Source: Bacteroidia bacterium
GTDB lineage: Bacteria; Bacteroidota; Bacteroidia; J057
Assembly (NCBI GenBank): GCA_030430575.1
Contig: JAUIKF010000029.1
Span: 1-64,000 of the forward strand
Direction of reading: 5' to 3'
Length of the DNA: 64,000 nt
The position numbers were made by a program, and so were the translations under genes. The notes under the pieces were generated by a model. That model searched no databases. It was not told the DNA's origin and saw only the letters and a program-made list of their open reading frames with translations. Below, piece by piece: positions 9,266-17,890 of the stretch; the first letter of the stretch is position 1, and each line of letters begins with the position of its first letter.

Positions 9266-10657
9266 ATGAGATTTCCACTTTTCTTTTCCCTTATTTTAGT
9301 CTTTTTCGCTTGTCAAACGCCTCAATCCCCAGAAACTAAATCGGAGCCGAACCCAGAAGACGTACGGATGATTCGCAGTTTATTTGAAGATTGTCTGGAA
9401 TCTGGTGACACCTATGCGCTCTTGGAACATTTGTGTCTACAAATTGGACCAAGACTAAGTGGTTCAGAGAATGCTGCGAAGGCCATTGATTGGACCCATA
9501 ACATCATGGAAAAAGAATTGGGATTTGACCGTGTTTTCCGCCAGGATGTCATGGTCCCCAATTGGAAGCGCGGCGAAGCGGAGTTCTGTCAGATAGTAGG
9601 AGACCCTAAACCGCTAAGTGTATTGGCAATCGGTGGGTCAGTAGCCACCCCTGCTGATGGAATCACCGCTGAAGTAGTAGAGGTACAATCATTGGATGAG
9701 GTAGATGAATTGGGAGAAGCTGTTAGAGGGAAAATTGTGTTTTACAACAGGCCATTTAACCAAAAATCGCTCTCTTCAGGTGGTGGCTATGGAGGGGCCG
9801 TAGACCAACGGTCTCAAGGGGCGATCCGCGCTGCTAAAAACGGTGCTATTGCTAGTATCATCCGCTCTGCAGGATCTGGTTTTGATGATGTACCACATAC
9901 AGGCACGCATAACTATGAAGACGGCGTTCCTCGTATCCCTGCTGCCGCTTTGGGTATCATATCAGCGGACCGGCTGACAGCCGCTTTAGCTCAAAACCCC
10001 CAGACCAAAGTTCACCTTAAGATGAGCTGCGAATGGCAGGACGATGCGCCTTCTCATAATGTCATTGGAGAAATAAAAGGGAGTGAACACCCCGATAAGA
10101 TCATCCTCGTAGGTGGGCATATTGACTCATGGGATGTAGGTCACGGTGCACATGACGATGGCGCAGGGTGCATGCACAGTATTATGGCCCTCCAGACCCT
10201 CCGCAAGCTCGGCTACCAGCCCCGCCACACCCTCCGGGCTGTGATGTTTATCAACGAAGAAAATGGTTCTCGTGGAGGGAAGAAATATGCGGAACTCGCC
10301 AAGGCAAATAATGAACAACATATCGTCGCTATTGAGAGCGATGGAGGTGGATTTACCCCTAGGGGTTTTGGCCTCAAAGGCACGCCTGAGTCTCTCGCCA
10401 AATGGCGTTCCTGGCTCCCCCTCTTCAACCCCATCACGATATCTTACATCAATGATGGCGGTGGCGGCGTAGACATTCGCCCGCTTCACAATGAGACAGG
10501 TACCCCCATGGCCAACCTCTCTGTAGATGGCCAACGCATGTTTGACCTCCACCATTCGCCGAATGATGTCTTCGAGTCTGTGAGCCGTCGTGAATTAGAG
10601 ATGGGTACGGCTTCTTTGGCGGCGTTGATTTATCTAGTAGATAAATATGGGATGTAG
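9266..10657 (+). CDS. M28 family zinc metallopeptidase (carboxypeptidase Q-like), lipoprotein
   Basis: 463 residues. A lipoprotein signal ends in the lipobox before MRFPLFFSLILVFFAC, which also fixes the start at 9266; the longer frame from 9191 lies in repeat DNA. A PA-type insert (AEVVEVQSLDEVDELGEAVRGKIVFYNRPF) precedes the catalytic domain. Metal and catalytic residues are visible: HIDSWDVG (His, Asp), GAHDDGAGC (Asp), INEENGSRGG (Glu-Glu), ESDGGGF (Asp) and DLHHSPNDVFE (His). It likely trims peptides in the periplasm or at the surface. Specificity cannot be told from sequence. Confidence 0.92.
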   Translation: MRFPLFFSLILVFFACQTPQSPETKSEPNPEDVRMIRSLFEDCLESGDTYALLEHLCLQIGPRLSGSENAAKAIDWTHNIMEKELGFDRVFRQDVMVPNWKRGEAEFCQIVGDPKPLSVLAIGGSVATPADGITAEVVEVQSLDEVDELGEAVRGKIVFYNRPFNQKSLSSGGGYGGAVDQRSQGAIRAAKNGAIASIIRSAGSGFDDVPHTGTHNYEDGVPRIPAAALGIISADRLTAALAQNPQTKVHLKMSCEWQDDAPSHNVIGEIKGSEHPDKIILVGGHIDSWDVGHGAHDDGAGCMHSIMALQTLRKLGYQPRHTLRAVMFINEENGSRGGKKYAELAKANNEQHIVAIESDGGGFTPRGFGLKGTPESLAKWRSWLPLFNPITISYINDGGGGVDIRPLHNETGTPMANLSVDGQRMFDLHHSPNDVFESVSRRELEMGTASLAALIYLVDKYGM

Positions 10658-10920
10658 GGGAGGGAGGAGAATAAGGTCAAACGTAAGTTCATAAATCTAT
10701 GTCATTTACACTTATCGGGGATAAGGAGCTAAAATTGAAATGATTCTGCATATCAGGAACTGTTTATATTACAGAATTCGTTATCTTAGGATAAGATTAC
10801 TGGAGGGGCCTCAAAAGGATAACAATTGACAAAATCAAAACGGATTTCCCCGTTGAAGATCAATTAAAAGGCCATTTGGCAGACGTATCTGATATGAACA
10901 CAAATAATCATTTAAAAAGC

Positions 10921-11310
10921 ATGAATATTCCTAAAATGGGCGTCATCATATTTACCCTAGTAGCACTTCTTGGGTGTAGTAATTCCAACAATATGGAATC
11001 TAATATTGTGGAAGAAAAAGCCTTCAATATTTCAAGTATACAAGGTGTTTGGATTTTGAGGAAAGGAGGAGGAAACAATACAGAATATTCTATCAAAAAT
11101 GAGGCGGGCAAGCTAATATTAATTACTAAGGCTAGTTCTCCTGCAATGGACTCTCCTGTCACTTTAAAAAGTGAACTAATCCAAGTTGATGATAAGTTTG
11201 TTCGCAAAGAAGAGAGTGAAAAACCACAATATTATTTCCAAGTAAAAAATGAAACCTTAACAATCTACGATTCATTTGGTATCTATGCAGACTTAAAAAA
11301 AGAAAATTAG
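10921..11310 (+). CDS. Small hypothetical lipoprotein
   Basis: About 129 residues from the ATG at 10921 (alternative ATG 10894; the longest frame begins at a TTG at 10876). The chosen start gives a compact lipoprotein signal MNIPKMGVIIFTLVALLGC. The mature part (SIQGVWILRKGGGNNTEYSIKNEAGKLILI) reads like a lipocalin-type domain with an initial G-x-W motif, but no family is certain. The gene and its two followers are clearly A+T-richer than the surroundings, a sign of recent acquisition. Confidence 0.6.
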   Translation: MNIPKMGVIIFTLVALLGCSNSNNMESNIVEEKAFNISSIQGVWILRKGGGNNTEYSIKNEAGKLILITKASSPAMDSPVTLKSELIQVDDKFVRKEESEKPQYYFQVKNETLTIYDSFGIYADLKKEN

Positions 11311-11353
11311 TAAGCCATTATATTTTGTACAATATCCGCGAAAAGCACATCAA

Positions 11354-11839
11354 ATGGAATTCAGTTTTGATATAAGAGGATATCTTAAACCATACGGTAA
11401 AAATAAAATTGACCATAAAAAATTCCATGCTGAATTTGTGGATCCGTTTGAAGAAGATTCAACAAGACACGAACTCTATAATGGGTTTGTTAAGTACAAC
11501 AATAACCTAAAACGCTTACTAAATCACCATAAGTATACTCAGTGGATAGACGGCAGTTTTATCAGTACAAAAATTAACCCGAAAGATATTGATGTCGTCA
11601 GCCTGATTGATAATAATTTAATTGAGAAGTACGAGAAAGAACTCGTAGAATTTATTACTAAAAAGGGCAAAACAAATTACGGGATAGATGGATATATTTT
11701 GAGAATTTATCCAAAAGATCATCCGAAGTATGTTAGGACAAAAACCGACTTGATATATTGGGAAAACTGGTTTAGTACTAGTAGGAAAAATAGGAGAAAA
11801 CAAAGATTCCCGAAAGGGTTTGTTGAACTGGAATTCTAA
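11354..11839 (+). CDS. DUF6932 family, nucleotidyltransferase-like protein
   Basis: 161 residues. FDIRGYLKPYG at the N-terminus and the core QWIDGSFISTKINPKDIDVV match DUF6932. G-S-F followed by D-x-D (DID) is the nucleotide/metal motif of minimal nucleotidyltransferases. YVRTKTDLIYWENWFSTSRKNRRKQRFPKGFVEL forms the end. Minimal nucleotidyltransferases are often toxins or antitoxins, but no function is established here. The stop is immediately followed by the ATG of the next gene (TAAATG), so the two are translationally coupled. A+T-rich codon use. Confidence 0.75.
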   Translation: MEFSFDIRGYLKPYGKNKIDHKKFHAEFVDPFEEDSTRHELYNGFVKYNNNLKRLLNHHKYTQWIDGSFISTKINPKDIDVVSLIDNNLIEKYEKELVEFITKKGKTNYGIDGYILRIYPKDHPKYVRTKTDLIYWENWFSTSRKNRRKQRFPKGFVELEF

Positions 11840-12052
11840 ATGGTAAAAATCATGGAAAACTTAATCTCTCAAAAAGCAGCAAATGTCCTTGACCTATTAG
11901 AGAAAATAGATTCTGTCAATGAGATGATTGCTATTCACGAAGATGATCCTTTCATGAAGAATCAATATGTTTACAGAAAAGAACTTTTTGTCAAGGAGTT
12001 AGCACATCAGCTATCTGAATATCAAATAGCACCCAAGGATTTAGCAGCCTAA
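11840..12052 (+). CDS. Small helical protein coupled to the nucleotidyltransferase-like gene
   Basis: 70 residues (or 66 from the in-frame ATG at 11852). Predicted all-helical and acidic (NVLDLLEKIDSVNEMIAIHEDD...ELAHQLSEYQIAPKDLAA). No domain recognised. It directly abuts the upstream stop codon, which suggests obligate co-expression and a possible partner of the nucleotidyltransferase-like protein (inference). Confidence 0.6.
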   Translation: MVKIMENLISQKAANVLDLLEKIDSVNEMIAIHEDDPFMKNQYVYRKELFVKELAHQLSEYQIAPKDLAA

Positions 12053-12063
12053 TAACTCCCCTA

Positions 12064-13617
12064 TCACTTCAAAAAATACTTCCGATAATACCGGTTATAG
12101 CTCTTTTTCCATTCCATCGCAGCGCGCGCATATAGCTTTGCAAGTTGGGGTTTCTTGTCGGTGAGGAGTAAGGCGTCATCTGTGGGGAGTTGCCAAGCAT
12201 CTAGGAAAAAGGTGTAGAGGTCATCAATCTTGTCGTAATTCGGTTCCGAATAGTCAGCAAGGGAAAAGTCCTTCTCGGCTCGTGAAGCGAGGAAGATGAG
12301 GTTTCTCGAGGATTCATCCCCTGGCGTAGCCAGTACTTCCGTGACAAGCTCAGAAGCAAGCAATGTTTTGTACACACTTCTGGCAGCCTTGCCTCTTTTT
12401 CCCTCTACAAACCCATAAAAATTGATCATGATCATCCCTTCGGGATTAAGAATGGCTTGGGCATCGGCAAAGCCTTCTTGGGTGAGCAGATGCTCAGGGA
12501 CGGACTCGCTCAGAAAAGTGTCAAAGATGATAATATCATACTTTTTGTCTGTCGTTCGGATATAGTGCCGCGCATCATCAATGACAATATGGGTCTGAGG
12601 ATTTAGGTTAAAATATTCTACCGATACCTCCCAGACCCTTTTATCTATTTCCACCACATCTGTCTCAAACCCTAGCCGATCGAGTTGCTTGACAATGGTT
12701 CCCCCACCAAGACCCAACAAAAGCACTTTGGTGCCTTTGGGAAAGATGGAAGCGGCGGTAGGGAAATAATGAGACCATGACCAGATACTATACTGAAAGT
12801 CATGATCCACTCCCATATAAGTCTGCAGGGTATTGTTGACAATCAATCCTCTTCCCATGCGATTGTCAGGCGTGATGTCATAGGAAGGATGATCTACCAC
12901 TTTGATTTGCCCCAAAATCCCCTCAGATTGGTACAGTACTTTGTATTCGTCAGAATAATGTTCTTGGGAAGAAAAGCTCAAGAAGGCAAAGCCTATCAAT
13001 AAAACAGCTGCGAGTACGGCTTTTTTCTTATCTGTCAAGATCAATGACGCCAATGGCAGCAATGCCAATAAGGCCCCTATAGTCACTGCAGGACCTGTCA
13101 GACCAAAGGTAGGAATAATGTAAAATCCCATCAAAAAGGTGAACAAGATGCCTCCTAGAGTAGAAATCGCATATACATTGCCAGCACTGTTTCCAGCGGA
13201 TTTCGCCTCTTCGGTCAGCAGATTGATAATGACGGGAGAAGTCATGCCCATAAATACTAGCGGAGGAAACATATATACCATCAAGGAGAGGATAGACCCC
13301 ATTTCTAATGAAAGCCCCAAAGTGATTCCCATGATAAATCTGCTACTAAACGGCATAAGGATTAACAATAGCCCTGCGGCAATGAGCACTTTGTACAATA
13401 AGGCTTCTTGCCCTGCATATTTTTTAGAAAGCCTACCACCGATAAAATAACCGCTGGTAAGTCCGCCCAAGGTCAAGGCCAGAGCGGCTGCCCAGATATA
13501 AAGAGATGTCCCAAAATAAGGGGCTAATAATTTTGCCCCGATTAGTTCACAGGCCATCACAGATCCTCCTTCAAGAAAGGATAACAAGTATAAATAAGGA
13601 GTTGTCGCCTTTTTCAT
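12064..13617 (-). CDS. Membrane-anchored spermidine synthase-like protein
   Basis: 517 residues from the ATG at 13617 (MKKATTPYLYLL); the longer frame would begin within the upstream terminator hairpin. The N-terminal ~215 residues form several membrane helices resembling a transporter-like bundle (GGSVMACELIGAKLLAPYFGTS, LALTLGGLTSGYFIGGRL). The C-terminal half is a Rossmann aminopropyltransferase fold: LLLGLGGGTIVKQL, VVEIDKRVWEV, DDARHYIRTTDKKYDIIIFDTF. Such fused membrane/spermidine-synthase-like proteins are common in Bacteroidota; the true substrate is unknown and polyamine synthesis should not be assumed. Confidence 0.85.
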   Translation of the reverse strand: MKKATTPYLYLLSFLEGGSVMACELIGAKLLAPYFGTSLYIWAAALALTLGGLTSGYFIGGRLSKKYAGQEALLYKVLIAAGLLLILMPFSSRFIMGITLGLSLEMGSILSLMVYMFPPLVFMGMTSPVIINLLTEEAKSAGNSAGNVYAISTLGGILFTFLMGFYIIPTFGLTGPAVTIGALLALLPLASLILTDKKKAVLAAVLLIGFAFLSFSSQEHYSDEYKVLYQSEGILGQIKVVDHPSYDITPDNRMGRGLIVNNTLQTYMGVDHDFQYSIWSWSHYFPTAASIFPKGTKVLLLGLGGGTIVKQLDRLGFETDVVEIDKRVWEVSVEYFNLNPQTHIVIDDARHYIRTTDKKYDIIIFDTFLSESVPEHLLTQEGFADAQAILNPEGMIMINFYGFVEGKRGKAARSVYKTLLASELVTEVLATPGDESSRNLIFLASRAEKDFSLADYSEPNYDKIDDLYTFFLDAWQLPTDDALLLTDKKPQLAKLYARAAMEWKKSYNRYYRKYFLK

Positions 13618-13642
13618 GATAATCGTTTTTACAAAAAAAGAA

Positions 13643-13673
13643 AAAGGCGGACACAATGGACCGCCTTTAAAAA
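13643..13673 (-). terminator. Terminator downstream of the subtilase gene
   Basis: AAAGGCGG (13643-13650) pairs with CCGCCTTT (13661-13668). On the minus strand the stem is followed by a run of T broken by one C. It lies about 60 bases after the protease stop at 13733 and just before the start of the spermidine-synthase-like gene. Confidence 0.65.
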
Positions 13674-13674
13674 T

Positions 13675-13710
13675 TACTGATTATTCATTGACTGATTATT
13701 GATTGAATTC
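13675..13710. repeat. Intergenic TGATTATTGATTGACTGATTA-family element
   Basis: Contains GATTATTCATTGACTGATTA followed by TTGATTGAATTC, the same word set seen at 16789, 20763, 39105, 54415 and 61913. It lies between the subtilase stop and its terminator. Confidence 0.6.
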
Positions 13711-13732
13711 ATCCAACAAATAATCGATCGTA

Positions 13733-14962
13733 TTATCTGTGGGCAATATCATCAGCATTTCCATCAGGATCGCCACTTACAGTGCCATCTGTAGTGATAT
13801 TTCCCAAAAGAAGGATCCCAGCTACGTGAGGAGCTGCCATAGAAGTACCGCTCATCGTTGCATAGCCATCCCCTTTGTAGCAAGACAAGATGCTAGATCC
13901 AGGCGCGCAATAATCTACAGGAGGGTTGCCATAGTTGGAGAAAGAAGACCAACTGTCTGAGCTTGTCATAGAAGAGATGGTATAGACATTGTTGCCATTG
14001 GCTCTAGCAGGAGAGTGGTTATTGGCATGGTCAGACTCATTGCCCGCGGCAAGTACAAATGGGCAGGCGCTAGAAGCGTTGACTACGGCATTGTCAAGGG
14101 CAGTAGATACACCACCACCAAGGCTCATATTCGCAACATCTCCTGAAGAAGCATTTGCTCCAACATAATCTACCCCTGCAATCACACCTGAATTACTTCC
14201 ACTTCCTCTTCTATCCAAGACACGAACGGAGACAACAGTAGCGCCAGCAGCAACACCAACAACTCCTATAGAATTGTTAATAGCGGCAATCGTACCAGCT
14301 ACATGTGTACCATGACCATGCTGGTCATCAGGGTTTGATCCTTGCTTTCCAGACAGGAATGATTGAGAGTTTGCTACATCCACATTCAAGTCTGAGTGGT
14401 CAAGGTCAATTCCTGAATCTATCACCCAGGCAGTACCTGCATTAGTCCCATCACCAGCGCCACCGACTCTTGTGATGCCCCAAGGGGTACTTTGAGAAGG
14501 GCTTCCACCACCACCTCCTCCAGGAGGACCTCCCATCGATACATGGATCGTCTGATCCTGCTCTATATAAGAGACGCGATCATCCGTTCTGAGGCGCGCT
14601 ACTTCCTCCTCATTGAGCTCAAGTGCTATGCCTTGTATCGTTTTGACATAAGCTTGTTCAAATTCTTTGGCAGGAATTCTGTTTTCTTCCAAAATAGAAT
14701 TAGCCGCTGTTTTTACGAACTTAAGCTGTTCTTCATAATTGTCTGGAGTAATCGCTCTAGAAGAAGGCACAACGGTATTTTCCTTAAATACAACAATGTA
14801 TTTTCCTGGAATTACATCACCTGCTGGATAGGTAATTAGGCGTGCTACTTGCGACTGATCAATGGTGCTAGTCGGCTGAAAGGGGGTATCTTCTGTACAA
14901 CTATAAATCATAGCAGTAAGTACAGAAAGAACCGCCAAAACGGTCAAAGTACTTTTTCTCAT
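13733..14962 (-). CDS. S8 family serine peptidase (subtilase) with inhibitor I9 prodomain, lipoprotein-like
   Basis: 409 residues. The signal MRKSTLTVLAVLSVLTAMIYSC ends in a lipoprotein-like Cys. Residues ~50-140 form an I9 propeptide (GKYIVVFKENTV ... VARLRTDDRVSYIEQDQ), then a Gly/Pro linker. The catalytic triad is intact: Asp in AWVIDSGIDLDH, His in QHGHGTHVAGTIAA, Ser in SGTSMAAPHVAG. The protein stops soon after the catalytic domain (DPDGNADDIAHR) and carries no type IX sorting domain, so if exported it is probably anchored by lipid or released. Confidence 0.93.
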   Translation of the reverse strand: MRKSTLTVLAVLSVLTAMIYSCTEDTPFQPTSTIDQSQVARLITYPAGDVIPGKYIVVFKENTVVPSSRAITPDNYEEQLKFVKTAANSILEENRIPAKEFEQAYVKTIQGIALELNEEEVARLRTDDRVSYIEQDQTIHVSMGGPPGGGGGGSPSQSTPWGITRVGGAGDGTNAGTAWVIDSGIDLDHSDLNVDVANSQSFLSGKQGSNPDDQHGHGTHVAGTIAAINNSIGVVGVAAGATVVSVRVLDRRGSGSNSGVIAGVDYVGANASSGDVANMSLGGGVSTALDNAVVNASSACPFVLAAGNESDHANNHSPARANGNNVYTISSMTSSDSWSSFSNYGNPPVDYCAPGSSILSCYKGDGYATMSGTSMAAPHVAGILLLGNITTDGTVSGDPDGNADDIAHR

Positions 14963-15139
14963 AGTGAAAAGTTAGTTAAGTATGTAAAAAATAAACTCGG
15001 GTTGACACAAGGTATTAATTTTTTTTCAAATTTCTACCTTAGTCCAAACTATTTACCCTTACGAATCAATTAGATTTATTACATGTATTTTCTTTCCGCC
15101 AATAAACCCCCCAAAATTGACCTGCAGCTTTTACCTTTC

Positions 15140-15637
15140 ATGATGAGAATCTTATTTTTTCTAATCATCTTATCTACTTTCTCTGCTACGCTCCCCCACC
15201 CCATCTACGTCACCCTCCTCGAAGTCAAGCACTTTCCCGACAATCGCAAGCTGCGGATCTGTATAAAAGTCTCCACCGAGGACCTCGAAGATGCCCTCAT
15301 CGCAGATGGAGCTCCCAAAGGCATGAGTCTCAAGACTGATTCTGTTCATCCACATGCCGACCAGTATTTGGAAACGTATTATCGAAAAAAAGTAGCCTTT
15401 AAGGTAAATGAAAAAGCCTTAAGCCTTTATTATGCAGGCAGCAAAAATGTGCTAGATGCTACATGGACATATTTTGAGGCAGAAGACATCTGTGATATCA
15501 AGACTATCTGGGCTAGGTGTGATGTATTACTTGAGATATTCGAACAACAAACCACCCATCTGCGCATCAAGGTCACGCCCAAGTGGAAAAATTATATCCT
15601 GGACTTTCAGGTGAGGGATGAGGAAATAAGGTTCTAA
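15140..15637 (+). CDS. DUF6702 family exported protein
   Basis: 165 residues from the ATG at 15140 (a second ATG follows at once); the longer frame from 15083 adds a non-signal extension. A signal peptide (MMRILFFLIILSTFSATLPHP) is followed by HPIYVTLLEVKHFPDNRKLRICIKVSTEDLEDAL, the DUF6702 hallmark. C-terminal WKNYILDFQ also fits. The family is common in Bacteroidota, often near metallopeptidase genes; its function is not known. Confidence 0.8.
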   Translation: MMRILFFLIILSTFSATLPHPIYVTLLEVKHFPDNRKLRICIKVSTEDLEDALIADGAPKGMSLKTDSVHPHADQYLETYYRKKVAFKVNEKALSLYYAGSKNVLDATWTYFEAEDICDIKTIWARCDVLLEIFEQQTTHLRIKVTPKWKNYILDFQVRDEEIRF

Positions 15638-15694
15638 GTTCTATGTTTTAGGTATTAGGTTTGGGTTGAAAATCGACTAGGCTTTTATTTACCT

Positions 15695-16804
15695 TTGCCT
15701 ATTCTATTCATCAATTACCCCAACTATTTGATTTTATCTGCTGTCATTCGCCTGCTACTGATGCCTTTTTCCTGGGTATATGGCTGGGTGATGTGGTTGC
15801 GGAATGGGTTGTATTCAACAGGGGTAAAATCTATTTACAAGGCACCAATACCTATCATTTCGGTAGGGAATATCAGTGCAGGGGGAACAGGCAAAACACC
15901 ATTTGCAATATATCTGATGCGCTGGTATGCGGATCGCGGGGTAAGGGTCGCTTACCTCAGTCGCGGCTATGGCCGCAAGACCAAGGGCTACGTGCTTGTA
16001 AAGCCAACCGAAGGGGATGCCACCCAGTTTGGAGACGAGGCTCTATCAGTCGCGGTAAGGTTTCCAGCGCTGCCTGTCGCGGTATGTGAAGATCGTAGGG
16101 AAGGCATCCGACGACTAGTCGATGAGGAAGGGGCAATGCTCATTGTGCTCGACGATGCATTTCAGCATCGTAAAGTCGCTCGTGACCTGGAACTGGTTCT
16201 GATCGATGCCAATCGTCCGCCATCCAGAGATCATCTACTACCTGCGGGTCGCTTGCGGGAACCCATTCAGGGACTGAAACGCGCTGATTTTCTGATCGTG
16301 AATAAAGCTCGAACCCATGCCATGAGAGAACAAGTAGAGAAGCGCCTCCAGCGATGGGGAAAACCATTGGTAGCTTGTCAACCAGCATTTGAAGGAATCT
16401 ATGATTTTGATGGGAGGGGGCTCGTAGAGGGCCTTCACTTATCGAACGCACACAAGGTCGGCGTCATCGCCTTTGCTGGGCTTGGCAATAATGCCTACTT
16501 CTTCCAACAACTAGGAAATGCTGGATTTGAGGTTTTGGAAACCATTGGGTTTGCGGACCATCATACGTACTCGGTAGCGGAATTACAGAAAATCGTTACC
16601 TTATATCATCAACATTCTGAAAATTCTGCTAACTTTGATTCCCTTCTTATTTTGACGACAGAAAAAGATTATTGCAGAATCAGGCATGTTGTTTGGAAGG
16701 AATATGGTAATAAATACCCTTTTTCTTTTGTGCGGATTCACCTCGATTTTTTGAAAGGAGCAGCACGCCTAGAAAAAGCTCTCAAGGAATTACTGATTGA
16801 CTGA
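15695..16804 (+). CDS. lpxK: Tetraacyldisaccharide 4'-kinase
   Basis: Phosphorylates the 4' position of the lipid A disaccharide precursor at the inner membrane, using ATP. It shows the membrane-proximal N-terminal helix (RLLLMPFSWVYGWVMWLRN), the Walker A stretch ISVGNISAGGTGKTP, then LSRGYGRKTKGY, GDEALSVAVRFPALPVAVCEDR and the LDDAFQHRKVARDLELVLID motif. The start is uncertain: no ATG precedes the conserved N-terminus, so a TTG at 15695 or better 15728 is likely; the ATG at 15761 would cut into it. The last codons (LLID-stop) lie inside an intergenic repeat element. Gene order lpxK-punA-porin is familiar in Bacteroidota. Confidence 0.93.
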   Translation: MPILFINYPNYLILSAVIRLLLMPFSWVYGWVMWLRNGLYSTGVKSIYKAPIPIISVGNISAGGTGKTPFAIYLMRWYADRGVRVAYLSRGYGRKTKGYVLVKPTEGDATQFGDEALSVAVRFPALPVAVCEDRREGIRRLVDEEGAMLIVLDDAFQHRKVARDLELVLIDANRPPSRDHLLPAGRLREPIQGLKRADFLIVNKARTHAMREQVEKRLQRWGKPLVACQPAFEGIYDFDGRGLVEGLHLSNAHKVGVIAFAGLGNNAYFFQQLGNAGFEVLETIGFADHHTYSVAELQKIVTLYHQHSENSANFDSLLILTTEKDYCRIRHVVWKEYGNKYPFSFVRIHLDFLKGAARLEKALKELLID

Positions 16805-16883
16805 TTATTAATTATAAATACATGACTTAATAGTTATCAATGGATTGCATCAAAATAATCAATCATCAATCACTTAATAATTT
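16789..16883. repeat. TGATTATTGATTGACTGATTA-family inverted repeat overlapping lpxK end
   Basis: The left arm (16789-16814, ATTACTGATTGACTGATTA) encodes the last residues and stop of LpxK. The right arm (16852-16883, ATAATCAATCATCAATCAC) is its degenerate complement. The stem-loop would form in the lpxK mRNA end. Confidence 0.6.
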
Positions 16884-16930
16884 CTGTATTCTTTTGCCCA
16901 CAACATCATAAGCCAATTAACCCTCTCACT

Positions 16931-17755
16931 ATGAGCCTTCAGTACAAAGAAGCCCTTCGCGAAGCCCGCACATATATTCAGAAACAATATCCTGATAAGC
17001 CTGAAATTGGTATTATCCTCGGTACCGGCCTCGGTGGACTAGCCAAGGAGATTGTGGAGGAAAAGGTTATCCCTTATAATTTTATCCCTCATTTCCCCAT
17101 ATCGACCGTAGAAAGTCATTTTGGGAAATTGATTTTTGGAACGTTAGGGGGAAAGAAAGTCGTGGCCATGCAAGGTCGCTTTCACTTCTATGAAGGCTAT
17201 AGTCCACGAGAAATCACTTTTCCGGTGCGTGTCCTGCGTATGTTGGGGGTGGAGACTCTTTTGATTTCTAATGCAGGCGGAGGCCTCGATTTGACCTATC
17301 AGAATGGGGACCTCGTAATTATTGAAGATCATATCAACTTACAACCAGAGAATCCGCTTCGCGGAATCAGCGACCCGGAGTTTGGGCCACGGTTTCCAGA
17401 CATGAGTGAACCTTATGACCTGGAGTTGAATCGCCGTGCACAGGAAATCGCCGACCAAAAAGGCTACCGCGTCCACCAAGGCGTTTATGTATCCGTTCCT
17501 GGCCCGAGCCTAGAAACACGTGCGGAATACCGCTACCTGAAGATGATCGGTGCAGATGTCGTAGGGATGTCTACGGTGCCTGAGGTGATTGTCGCCAACC
17601 AAATGGGCATGCGTGTCTGCACCGTATCTGTGATCACAGATATGTGTGACCCCGACAATTTACAAAAGATCTCTATTGAGCATATCCTCGCCACCGCAGC
17701 TGAGGCTGAGCCTAGACTCACAGATATTATGGTTGAGCTGATCAAAGGACTTTAG
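16931..17755 (+). CDS. punA: Purine-nucleoside phosphorylase (trimeric type)
   Basis: Cleaves purine nucleosides with phosphate to the base and ribose 1-phosphate in purine salvage (cytoplasm). 274 residues of the PNP-I/MTAP family: GIILGTGLGGLA (phosphate-binding start), GRFHFYEGYSP, ISNAGGGLD, DHINLQPENPLRG, GVYVSVPGPSLETRAEYR, GADVVGMSTVPEVIVANQMGMRV. Family-specific Glu (ETRAEYR) and Met (GMST) residues are intact. Same strand as lpxK and the porin; no functional tie to lipid A is implied. Confidence 0.95.
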   Translation: MSLQYKEALREARTYIQKQYPDKPEIGIILGTGLGGLAKEIVEEKVIPYNFIPHFPISTVESHFGKLIFGTLGGKKVVAMQGRFHFYEGYSPREITFPVRVLRMLGVETLLISNAGGGLDLTYQNGDLVIIEDHINLQPENPLRGISDPEFGPRFPDMSEPYDLELNRRAQEIADQKGYRVHQGVYVSVPGPSLETRAEYRYLKMIGADVVGMSTVPEVIVANQMGMRVCTVSVITDMCDPDNLQKISIEHILATAAEAEPRLTDIMVELIKGL

Positions 17756-17890
17756 GGAAAACAAAAAATATGTGGAACCATTTGAATTTATACCTGTCTG
17801 ATTTACAAACATTTACTCATTATTAGTCCCTTGGGCTAAATTCCGGGCAAGCATTCATTCAAAATTATTTCCTAATCCCTTTTTGCATAC

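Noticed and set aside
10799-10893. Open codons upstream of the small lipoprotein reading GLKRITIDKIKTDFPVEDQL
   Set aside because: It looks protein-like but has no start, no recognised family and would precede a signal peptide; could be a gene remnant, not supported enough to annotate.
13690-13735. Possible frameshifted C-terminus of the subtilase (DNTIDYLLDEFNQ in another frame)
   Set aside because: The existing end (DPDGNADDIAHR) is complete for this family and the downstream codons fall in a repeat element.
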